Shown: positions 1 to 5,895 of the stretch, piece after piece
Layout: every line of letters begins with the position of its first letter
How positions within the stretch are numbered: position 1 is the stretch's first letter
Assembly: GCA_040398425.1 (NCBI GenBank)
Contig: JBBATZ010000074.1
Span: forward strand, 1-15,339
Origin: UBA7672 sp040398425
Lineage (GTDB): Bacteria; Pseudomonadota; Alphaproteobacteria; Caulobacterales; Hyphomonadaceae
Length of the DNA: 15,339 bases
Direction of reading: 5' to 3'
Made by a program: the position numbers and the translations under genes
The notes under the pieces: model-generated
What the model saw: only the letters and a program-made list of their open reading frames with translations
The model's database searches: none
Told to the model about the DNA's origin: nothing

Positions 1-126
1 GCCTATGAGGCGATCAAACGCGAGGCGGCAGCGGCCCACCCGCACAACTCACTAGCGTACAACGATCACAAGTCGGCGTGGATAGTGGCGTGTCAGGAAC
101 GCGCGCGGGCGTGGGCGGCGAGCTAA
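1..126 (+). CDS. GrpB family protein, C-terminal fragment (5' end outside window)
   Basis: The window opens inside a plus-strand reading frame (frame 1) that gives 41 residues before TAA at 124-126. The visible tail begins AYEAIKREAAAAHPH and goes on with a Y-N-D-x-K-x-x-W-I pattern and an A-x-A-W ending. This matches the C-terminus of GrpB (UPF0157) proteins, which end with a YxALKRxLA helix, then AYxxxK, then a final helix. GrpB proteins have a nucleotidyltransferase-like fold and are sometimes fused to dephospho-CoA kinase; their biochemical role is poorly known. The stop codon overlaps the stop of the convergent TIR gene by four bases (CTAA, 123-126), so no dedicated terminator separates them. 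The identification rests on a short tail only. Confidence 0.55.
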   Translation, partial: AYEAIKREAAAAHPHNSLAYNDHKSAWIVACQERARAWAAS

Positions 127-854
127 GGTTTGAATGGCGCCAAAGGCAGCATGCTGGCGCCTTGGTCCGTCAGATCCTTGGCCAGCGCCTCGGCACGGTC
201 GCGGGGCACGCCGTGACCGACGCGGATAGGCGGGAGGCCCTCGACGATTGTCTTGGCCTCGGCGAGACCCCAGCCGGTGTATTCGCGGATCACCTTGATC
301 ACGTTGATCTTGCTCGGGCCAGTCGCCAGCATGAAGACGTCGAAGCGATCGTGTTCGCTGGCCGAGGCATCAGCCTGGGGCATGGAGGGCGCCCACGCGC
401 TCCCGGGCTTTTCCGAAAAGGTGCGAACGGCCTCGCTGAACGATTTTCCCTGAGGCGTCGTCGCCTGGGTCGCCGGGAATGAGCGCAGCAGTTCCGCCGT
501 CGTGGTGCGGGCGTCGCTCCACGGGATCTGGTGACGCACGCCGATATAGTAGCGCATGTCGGGACCGGGCGTGGTGGCGTTGACGACGACAGGCGCGATC
601 ACCCTGCGCGCGGTGGATGCAAGCTGGATTTCCTGCAGCACGTCGGGGCTTTCGTTCGCGGCGGGCGTGACGACGAGCACGAGGCCGGCGCACGTTTCGA
701 TTGCGGCAACGATCTGGCCCGGATAGGGCACGCCCGGCTTCACGTCGCGCGGTGCGATCCAGCAGCGATGGCCGGCCGCCTCCAGCGAGGCCGCCAGTTG
801 CCTGGCGATCGCGCCGCCATCACGGGTCGAATGCGAAATGAAGAGATGGGTCAA
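123..854 (-). CDS. TIR domain protein with C-terminal ribosomal bL12 (L7/L12) domain
   Basis: A 243-aa protein with two recognisable domains. Residues 3-113 form a bacterial TIR (TIR_2-type) domain: an opening FISHS strand, CWIAPRDV at 31-38, an S-x-x-x-x-x-E motif ending at E75 with the spacing of the SxWCxxE catalytic loop, and YYIGVRHQIPW at 102-112. TIRs with this glutamate often hydrolyse NAD+ or make signalling nucleotides. After a polar Ser/Ala-rich linker (about 114-169), residues 171-238 closely resemble the bL12 C-terminal domain: FDV, K182-I-x-V-I-K187-x-x-R190, TGxGLxEAK201, VE, then GVxxDxAEAL. There is no L12 N-terminal dimerisation domain, signal peptide or membrane segment, so a cytosolic protein is expected. 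The start is TTG at 852-854, chosen because a GGAGG (complement of 860-864) lies 5 nt upstream and the TIR strand begins at once; an upstream ATG at 965 would add 37 unlike residues. The domain calls are strong; the function is inference. Confidence 0.85.
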   Translation of the reverse strand: MTHLFISHSTRDGGAIARQLAASLEAAGHRCWIAPRDVKPGVPYPGQIVAAIETCAGLVLVVTPAANESPDVLQEIQLASTARRVIAPVVVNATTPGPDMRYYIGVRHQIPWSDARTTTAELLRSFPATQATTPQGKSFSEAVRTFSEKPGSAWAPSMPQADASASEHDRFDVFMLATGPSKINVIKVIREYTGWGLAEAKTIVEGLPPIRVGHGVPRDRAEALAKDLTDQGASMLPLAPFKP

Positions 855-859
855 GTCGT

Positions 860-864
860 CCTCC
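860..864 (-). promoter_or_regulatory. Shine-Dalgarno site fixing the TTG start of the TIR-bL12 gene
   Basis: On the minus strand the bases read GGAGG, then ACGAC, then TTG. The spacing of 5 nt is close to ideal, and the TIR homology starts directly after the TTG. This supports a TTG start over the ATG at 965. Confidence 0.65.
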
Positions 865-913
865 GGTGAGTCTGGATAGCAATGGCGGCGCGTGCTGTCA
901 CCGCACGCGCCGA

Positions 914-984
914 TGTTCCGGCCACTGTTCCGGCCCATTTGCGCGTCGAAGCGCACATGCCACATTCAGGGCCCATTCATGGGC
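914..984. promoter_or_regulatory. Divergent intergenic region with direct repeat and palindromes (possible operators)
   Basis: The 173-bp gap between the divergent TIR-bL12 and metallopeptidase genes holds three short structured elements: a tandem direct repeat TGTTCCGGCC (914-923 and 926-935, 12-bp period), a TGCGC/GCGCA inverted repeat (940-944 and 951-955), and GCCCAT-TC-ATGGGC, a perfect 6-bp inverted repeat with a 2-bp centre (971-984). Each could occur by chance in GC-rich DNA. Their crowding into one divergent promoter region makes regulator binding plausible. No -35/-10 pair could be assigned with confidence. Confidence 0.35.
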
Positions 985-1027
985 GATGCGGCTAATGATC
1001 AGCGTTCGCTCCTATGCCGGGTAATTC

Positions 1028-1678
1028 ATGCGCCGCGCCGTCTTGCCTGTCCTGCTCGCCCTTGTCGCCCCGGTCTTGGCCGCCCTGGCCTCGCCTGCGA
1101 GCGCGCAGACGACCGCGAACTCTGCAAGCGCAAGCTCGCTGTCGCCCCGCTCCGCCCCGAGCGTGGAACTGTCCCGTCAGACCAACCCCGCCTACTCCGG
1201 GCTGGTCAGCTTCACGCGCGGCTTCATGCAGGTGCAGACGCAGTATAGCGCCAACGTGATTTCCGAGACGCTGGCGTCGGCTATGCAGCGGTCACGCGAC
1301 AATGTGCGGCCGGACTCCAAACCGATTCCCACCGAAGTTCTGAAAGAGATGGTTCCGTTCTATCCGGCGGAGCTGCTGAAAAATGTTCGCTACACGGTCG
1401 GGGACACCAGCCAGGCCGGCCTCGCGGCTTTTGCGATTCGTAATGGCAATGCTGCAGCGGTGACTCTGATCGACACGATTGTCTTCAAGGACGAGAAATA
1501 TGTCGGCAGCCTCGCCCTGTGGGCGCATGAACTGCACCATGTGCAGCAGTATAGTGACTGGGGGTTGAGCGGCTTCGCCGCGAACTATGCCTTCGGGTGG
1601 AAAGAGGTCGAGGCGGAAGCAAGCGCCCGCGCGGCGACCTATGTGGCTTGGTATCGCGAACGCAAGGCCGCCAACTAG
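1028..1678 (+). CDS. Secreted DUF4157-like metallopeptidase-fold protein (HExxHxxQ)
   Basis: A 216-aa protein with a Sec signal peptide: MRRAV, a hydrophobic stretch, then a likely cut after ASPASA (residue 26). The mature part starts with a Ser/Ala-rich low-complexity stretch (27-45). The C-terminal half carries VRYTVG (120-125), a Gly/Ala/Val-rich strand region, IVF (151-153), and HELHHVQQY at 167-175. The last of these is the HExxHxxQ zinc motif typical of DUF4157-type domains. E193, E195 or E197 in WKEVEAEA could be the third zinc ligand. Export implies a periplasmic or outer-envelope role. DUF4157 domains are best known in proteins linked to extracellular contractile injection systems and toxins, but no such genes are present here, and small stand-alone secreted versions of unknown role are seen in alphaproteobacteria. 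It is divergent from the TIR-bL12 gene. Proteolytic activity is likely from the motif but not shown; the substrate is unknown. Confidence 0.7.
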   Translation: MRRAVLPVLLALVAPVLAALASPASAQTTANSASASSLSPRSAPSVELSRQTNPAYSGLVSFTRGFMQVQTQYSANVISETLASAMQRSRDNVRPDSKPIPTEVLKEMVPFYPAELLKNVRYTVGDTSQAGLAAFAIRNGNAAAVTLIDTIVFKDEKYVGSLALWAHELHHVQQYSDWGLSGFAANYAFGWKEVEAEASARAATYVAWYRERKAAN

Positions 1679-1741
1679 ACCGCCCTTCACATTATGGGGT
1701 AATTGCTGGATGGTCTCGCCTGAAGGGGAGAGATTCGATCC

Positions 1742-2776
1742 ATGCCCGAAGCCATTCTCGAACCTGACCTGCCGATCATCGATCCACACCATCACCTGTG
1801 GGATCGGCGACCGGTGATGCACCTCATGCCGCCCCCGGCGCACCCGTTCGATCACATCAGCTATCGCAAGGGCCACTACCTGCTCGACCAGCTGCTGGCG
1901 GACACGGGCGGCGGCCATAACATCGTGGCGACGGTCTATCTCGAATGCCGGTCGATGTATCGCGCGGACGGGCCGAACGAGATGAAGCCGGTGGGCGAGA
2001 CCGAGTTCGTCAACGGCCAGGCGGCGATGGCGGCGAGCGGACTCTATGGCAAGACGCTGGCGTGCGCAGGGATTGTCGGCACGGCGGAGCTGCTGCTGGG
2101 GGCGGAGGTTGGCCGCGTGCTGGACGCGCACATGGCTGCGGGCGGCGCGCGCTTCAAGGGTATCCGCCGCTCGACGCCCTACGATGCTGATCCGAATGTG
2201 CTTGGGCCCCTGAACCGCAATCCGGCCGGCGTCATGATGGAGCCGAAATTTCGCGAGGGCTTTGCCGAGCTCGGGAAGCGCGGCCTGTCCTTCGATGCGT
2301 GGATGATGGAACCGCAGCTGCCAGAACTGATCGATCTCGCACGGCAGTTTCCTGGCACGCCGATCGTGCTCGATCATGTCGGCACGCCACTGGGCCTTGG
2401 GGTCTACAAGGGCAGATTGTCGGAACGGTTCAATACCTGGCGCGACAATATCCGTATGCTGGCGACGTGCGAGAATGTGCACGTGAAGCTTGGCGGGCTC
2501 GCCATGCCATTCTGCAACTTCCCGTCCATGCTGTCGGAGACGCGCGCCCCCTCGGAACAACTCGCGGCCGAATGGGGCCCCTATGTCGAGACATGCATCG
2601 AGGCATTCGGGGTGAAACGCGCTATGTTCGAAAGCAACTTCCCGGTCGATGAAGTCAGCTGTGACTATGCTACGCTGTGGAATGCGCTGAAGCTGATCGC
2701 GAAAAATGCGACGCCGTCCGAGAAACATGAGTTGTTCTGCGGCTCGGCAAATAGATTTTACCGGTTGAGACTTTAA
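1742..2776 (+). CDS. Amidohydrolase family protein (Amidohydro_2, TIM-barrel metal hydrolase)
   Basis: A 344-aa protein with the pattern of the amidohydrolase-2 (PF04909) group, which includes 2-pyrone-4,6-dicarboxylate lactonase and decarboxylating relatives. The metal-binding motif IIDPHHHLWD (12-21) lies near the N-terminus, FKGIRRS (138-144) follows mid-barrel, VLDHVGTP (209-216) gives a conserved His, VKLGG is at 248-252, and MFESNFPVD (295-303) gives the C-terminal aspartate. Length fits the family. It probably hydrolyses a lactone, ester or amide, or decarboxylates an aromatic-derived acid, in the cytoplasm; the substrate cannot be read from sequence. ATG at 1742 begins just before the family's conserved start; a GGGGAG lies about 13 nt upstream, which is rather far. 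The next gene begins 2 nt after the stop, implying co-transcription. Its position ahead of acyl-CoA dehydrogenase and crotonase genes suggests a catabolic role. Confidence 0.85.
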   Translation: MPEAILEPDLPIIDPHHHLWDRRPVMHLMPPPAHPFDHISYRKGHYLLDQLLADTGGGHNIVATVYLECRSMYRADGPNEMKPVGETEFVNGQAAMAASGLYGKTLACAGIVGTAELLLGAEVGRVLDAHMAAGGARFKGIRRSTPYDADPNVLGPLNRNPAGVMMEPKFREGFAELGKRGLSFDAWMMEPQLPELIDLARQFPGTPIVLDHVGTPLGLGVYKGRLSERFNTWRDNIRMLATCENVHVKLGGLAMPFCNFPSMLSETRAPSEQLAAEWGPYVETCIEAFGVKRAMFESNFPVDEVSCDYATLWNALKLIAKNATPSEKHELFCGSANRFYRLRL

Positions 2777-2778
2777 AG

Positions 2779-2991
2779 GTGTCGATCGAAACAAAACCTC
2801 CGGGCCGGTGGGGCTATTTCAGGCGGCTCGCACTATGGCTTGGGGTGCTGTGGACGTGCCAGGCGATAATGTATTTCGGGAATGAACTGGCGCACGTGAT
2901 GGTGGTGGACGACCTGACGATCCAGCTGGAAGTCGGCATCGGGATGATTGTGCTCGCGGCGGTGCTCGCGGCCATTCCGGACCTCATCTAG
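2779..2991 (+). CDS. Small hypothetical membrane protein (70 aa, two TM segments)
   Basis: A GTG start at 2779 lies 2 nt after the TAA of the amidohydrolase, so translation is probably coupled. The 70-residue product has a basic, polar N-terminus (MSIETKPPGRWGYFRR), a hydrophobic helix at about 17-34 (LALWLGVLWTCQAIMYFG), a short acidic loop containing NELAHVMVVDD, and a second helix at about 49-69. That gives two predicted inner-membrane segments with a hairpin topology. I do not recognise a family. The AAAGG just before GTG is too close to be a normal ribosome site, which fits reinitiation. That it is real is supported by its clean hydrophobic pattern, the tight spacing and the lack of competing genes. 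Its link to the amidohydrolase is inferred from position only. Confidence 0.6.
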   Translation: MSIETKPPGRWGYFRRLALWLGVLWTCQAIMYFGNELAHVMVVDDLTIQLEVGIGMIVLAAVLAAIPDLI

Positions 2992-3062
2992 CGACCGCTT
3001 CCCTTAGCCCGCGTGCGGGTCCATCCTTCCCCGATCGGCGTCAGACCGGCGGGAGAGGAACG

Positions 3063-4229
3063 ATGCACTTCGCACTCGAAGAAGAGCAAAAGCTGTTGCA
3101 GGACCTGGTCGCACGATTCGTGCGCGAAAACCTGATGCCTCTCGAGCAGAAAGTGCTGGAGCGCGACGCCAACGGCCAGGGCGCCTACCTCTCCCACGAA
3201 GAACTCGACCGGATCGACGCCGTCTCGCGCGAGATGGGACTGTGGGGGCTTGATGCGCCAGAGGATGTGGGCGGGGCGGACCTGCCCACGGTCGCGATGA
3301 TCGGCGTCAATATCGAGATGGGGAAGACGTGCGTTCCCTATCACCTGCCGCCGGACAGCCCCAACTTGCGCATGTTGATGGCCACCGTGAACGAGGACCA
3401 GCGCGAGCGCTATCTCGCGCCGTACGTCCGACAAGGCACCATTTCCGCCATAGGCATTTCTGAGCCGGGCGCGGGCGCCGATCCCGCCGCCATGATCACG
3501 CGTGCGGTTCGTGAAGGCGATGAGTGGGTGATCAATGGCCGCAAGATCTGGATCAGCCGCGCTCAAGAAGCGGACTTCACCATCCTGATGGCGGTGACGG
3601 ACAAGCAGAAAGGCGCGCGCGGCGGCATCAGCGCGTTTCTCGTGGATCGCGGCACGCCGGGCTTCAACGTGCTGCGCCGGATCCCGATGCTGGGCGGTCA
3701 GTTCACCTATGAAGTCTCGCTTGAGAATTGCCGCGTGCCGGCGGCGAACCTGCTCGGGACGGAGGGACAGGGCTTTGCGCCTATGCAGGTGCGCCTCTCC
3801 ACACGCCGCCTGCAGATGGCGAGCTGGTCGATCGGCATGGCGCAGCGCGCGCTCGACATGATGCTGGAGTATGCGCCGCAGCGCGTTGTGTTCGGCGAAC
3901 CGCTCGCCAACCGGCAGGCGATCCAGTGGTGGATCGCGGATGCCTATACCAAGATCAAGGCGGCGACGCTGATGACGTATGAAACGGCCTGGAAGCTCGA
4001 CAGACAAGCCGACGTGCGCACCGACATTTCATCCGTGAAAGCCTACGCGACCGAGATGGCCTATGAAGTGCTCGACCACGCCATGCAGATGTACGGCGCC
4101 ATGGGCGTGACGAAGGAGTTGCCACTCTCCCTCATGCAGGCGCAGATGCGCACGATGCGCATCTATGACGGCCCGACCGAAGTGCATAAGTGGGTGGTCG
4201 CGCGAAATCTGTTGGGGTTGAAGCGGTGA
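3063..4229 (+). CDS. Acyl-CoA dehydrogenase family protein
   Basis: A 388-aa flavoprotein of normal length for the family, catalysing alpha,beta-dehydrogenation of an acyl-CoA with electrons passing to ETF. The helical N-domain (about 1-120) starts with EEEQKLLQDLVARFV. The first signature GISEPGAGAD (131-140) and WISRAQEADF (163-172) form the flavin and substrate site in the beta domain. The C-terminal helical domain has QRVVFGEPLANRQAIQWWIAD (split around 273-293), MYGAMGV (343-349) and RIYDGPTEVHKWVVAR (366-381). E373 is where the catalytic base of medium-chain-type enzymes sits. The ATG is preceded by GGGAGAGG at 3-10 nt. This version resembles the ACAD10/11-like or bacterial acyl-CoA dehydrogenases of carnitine or xenobiotic pathways; chain length is unknown. 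It lies 71 nt after the small membrane gene and 74 nt before the SDR gene. Confidence 0.92.
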   Translation: MHFALEEEQKLLQDLVARFVRENLMPLEQKVLERDANGQGAYLSHEELDRIDAVSREMGLWGLDAPEDVGGADLPTVAMIGVNIEMGKTCVPYHLPPDSPNLRMLMATVNEDQRERYLAPYVRQGTISAIGISEPGAGADPAAMITRAVREGDEWVINGRKIWISRAQEADFTILMAVTDKQKGARGGISAFLVDRGTPGFNVLRRIPMLGGQFTYEVSLENCRVPAANLLGTEGQGFAPMQVRLSTRRLQMASWSIGMAQRALDMMLEYAPQRVVFGEPLANRQAIQWWIADAYTKIKAATLMTYETAWKLDRQADVRTDISSVKAYATEMAYEVLDHAMQMYGAMGVTKELPLSLMQAQMRTMRIYDGPTEVHKWVVARNLLGLKR

Positions 4230-4257
4230 ACCGGGGCAGACTTGCTTCGCAATAGAT

Positions 4258-4279
4258 AATGTGAGCGTTTACTCACATT
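4258..4279. promoter_or_regulatory. 22-bp palindrome upstream of SDR gene (probable repressor operator)
   Basis: Left arm AATGTGAG (4258-4265), spacer CGTTTA, right arm CTCACATT (4272-4279). The 8-bp arms are perfect and the site lies in the 74-bp gap between the acyl-CoA dehydrogenase and SDR genes, 25 bp before the ATG. A TAGATAAT stretch (4253-4260) overlaps the left arm and could be part of a -10 element, which would suit repression. The spacing differs from a CRP site. A TetR- or GntR-type regulator encoded elsewhere is the likeliest binder. Confidence 0.55.
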
Positions 4280-4303
4280 GACGAGCGTTCGAGAGAAAAA
4301 CAG

Positions 4304-5110
4304 ATGACCCAGACCATCTTCATCACCGGTGCCTCAACCGGCCTCGGCTACGCCTCCGCCAAACTCTTCGCAGCCAAGGGCTGGAAGGTTATCGCGACGA
4401 TGCGCGACCCTTCAAAATCCGACCTCGGCGCCATTCCCGGCGTGACGCTCCTGCCGCTCGACGTCGTGAACCCGGCGCAGATCAAGGAGACCGCCGCCAA
4501 AGCGCTGGCGCTCGGGCCGGTCGACGTCGTGTTCAACAATGCGGGCTATGGCCTTGCTGGCGCTTTCGAGGGCGCGACGGACGAGCAGTTGCAGACGCAG
4601 CTCGACACCAACCTGCTTGGCGTGATGCGCGTGACGCAGGCTTTTCTGCCAGCTCTTCGCGCGCAGAAGAGCGGCACGATCCTCACCACGACATCGATTG
4701 GCGGCCTGGTGACTTTCCCGTTCAACTCGGTCTATCACGCCACGAAATGGGCGCTGGAAGGCTGGAGCGAAAGCCTTGCTTATGAGCTCGCGCCATTCGG
4801 CATTCGCGTGAAGACGCTGGCGCCCGGCGGCATCTCGACAGACTTTGCGGGCCGCTCGCTCGTGATGACGCCGCATCCGGCCTATATGGAGTCCATCGCG
4901 AAGACGATGAAGGCCTTCACAGATCCGGAACGTCGCGCTGGTGGTTCGACGGCAGAGAAGATCGCGGAAGAAGCCTATGCCGCAGTGACGGACCCTTCCG
5001 ATCACGTGACGTTCGTTGCAGGCGATGATGCGCGCGCGACCTACGCCCAGCGGCTCGCCGCCGGCATCGATCCGTTCCGCAAGGCCATCCGCGAACGCTT
5101 TCTGGGATAG
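4304..5110 (+). CDS. SDR family NAD(P)-dependent oxidoreductase
   Basis: A 268-aa classical short-chain dehydrogenase/reductase with a Rossmann fold. TGASTGLG (8-15) is the dinucleotide-binding loop; R34 after the second strand favours NADP(H). LDV (52-54), NNAG (78-81), N103, S131 and Y144-x-x-x-K148 (YHATK) supply the adenine pocket and the full catalytic tetrad, so the enzyme should be active. Reaction: reversible oxidation of a hydroxyl or reduction of a carbonyl; the substrate loop (about 180-215) is not diagnostic. The ATG follows GAGAG with a longish gap. The stop is 5 nt before the crotonase start, so the two form an operon, likely controlled by the palindrome at 4258-4279. Together they could carry out steps of acyl-CoA or sterol/terpenoid side-chain breakdown, but that is inference. 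Confidence 0.92.
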   Translation: MTQTIFITGASTGLGYASAKLFAAKGWKVIATMRDPSKSDLGAIPGVTLLPLDVVNPAQIKETAAKALALGPVDVVFNNAGYGLAGAFEGATDEQLQTQLDTNLLGVMRVTQAFLPALRAQKSGTILTTTSIGGLVTFPFNSVYHATKWALEGWSESLAYELAPFGIRVKTLAPGGISTDFAGRSLVMTPHPAYMESIAKTMKAFTDPERRAGGSTAEKIAEEAYAAVTDPSDHVTFVAGDDARATYAQRLAAGIDPFRKAIRERFLG

Positions 5111-5115
5111 CGAGC

Positions 5116-5895
5116 ATGACCGACCGCATCGGCGACGTTCGCATCACGCGCGATGGCTTCGTCGCCACCGTCACCATCGACAAGCCGCCCATCAATGCGG
5201 TGAGTGTCGACCTGATGCGCGACCTCGCCGATGCGCTGGAAATACTGGACAAGGACGGGCTCACGCGCGCGGTGGTGCTGGCGACGTCGGGCAGGGTGTT
5301 CTGTTCGGGGGCGGACCTATCCAACCGCACCAGCGAAGGGCCCATCCCCGAGCGGTCCATCAATCCGTTGTACGATCAGGCCGTGCGCCTGTTCTCGACA
5401 GAGCTGCCGATCATCGCTGCTGTGCAGGGCGCGGCCGTCGGTGCGGGGCTGGGCCTGTCGCTGATCGCGGATTTCCGCGTGGCGGCGCCGGAAGCGCGGT
5501 TCGCCGCCAACTTCACCAAGCTGGGCTTTCATCCCGGTTTCGGCCTCACCTACACCCTGCCCCGCCTGATCGGACGGCAGAACGCGGCAATGATGTTTCT
5601 CACCGGCGAACGCTATGATGCATCCGAGGCGCTGGAGATGGGACTGATCGACGATCTCGTCGATCTGCCCCGTCTGCTCGGTCGCGCGCAGACGATGGCA
5701 GCAACGATAGCTGAGAACGCGCCGCTTGCCGTGCGCTCAACACGCAAGACGCTGCGTGGCGATCTTGCAGCCGCCGTGCGTGCGGCGACCGACCACGAAT
5801 TCTCCGAACAGCAATGGCTGATGAAGACGGACGACTTCAAGGAAGGCGTGAGAGCCGTGACCGAGCGGCGGGCCGGCGACTTCAAAGGCCGCTAG
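5116..5895 (+). CDS. Enoyl-CoA hydratase/isomerase (crotonase) family protein lacking the usual catalytic glutamates
   Basis: A 259-aa crotonase-fold protein. The oxyanion-hole motifs are intact: VFCSGADLS (61-69) and QGAAVGAGLGLSLIADFRVA (104-123). The family's two catalytic glutamates (E144 and E164 in mature rat hydratase) are not in their usual places. The first falls in ANFTKLGFHPGFGLT, where F133 replaces Glu, and the second in NAAMMFLTG, where M159 replaces Glu. The GFHPGFGLT pattern marks a known crotonase subgroup. Such members can be isomerases, thioesterases, retro-Claisen hydrolases or non-hydratase relatives, so classic enoyl-CoA hydration should not be assumed. The C-terminal helices (about 200-259) look complete. 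The gene sits 5 nt after the SDR stop; its own stop overlaps that of the convergent TetR gene in CTAG (5892-5895). Confidence 0.88.
   Translation: MTDRIGDVRITRDGFVATVTIDKPPINAVSVDLMRDLADALEILDKDGLTRAVVLATSGRVFCSGADLSNRTSEGPIPERSINPLYDQAVRLFSTELPIIAAVQGAAVGAGLGLSLIADFRVAAPEARFAANFTKLGFHPGFGLTYTLPRLIGRQNAAMMFLTGERYDASEALEMGLIDDLVDLPRLLGRAQTMAATIAENAPLAVRSTRKTLRGDLAAAVRAATDHEFSEQQWLMKTDDFKEGVRAVTERRAGDFKGR

Noticed and set aside
1292..2794. Long minus-strand open frame (500 codons) opposite the metallopeptidase and amidohydrolase genes
   Set aside because: It spans two well-supported genes and their gap, and its product is Arg/His/Gln-rich without domain features; it is an antisense shadow.
3008..3019. 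CCCGC-GT-GCGGG hairpin ahead of the acyl-CoA dehydrogenase gene
   Set aside because: The 2-nt loop is too tight for a stable RNA hairpin, there is no T-run, and such GC palindromes are frequent at this base composition.
4258..4279. CRP-type site (TGTGA-N6-TCACA) upstream of the SDR gene
   Set aside because: The TGTGA and TCACA halves are present, but the spacer between them is 8 bp, not 6, so a CRP dimer would not fit the normal geometry.
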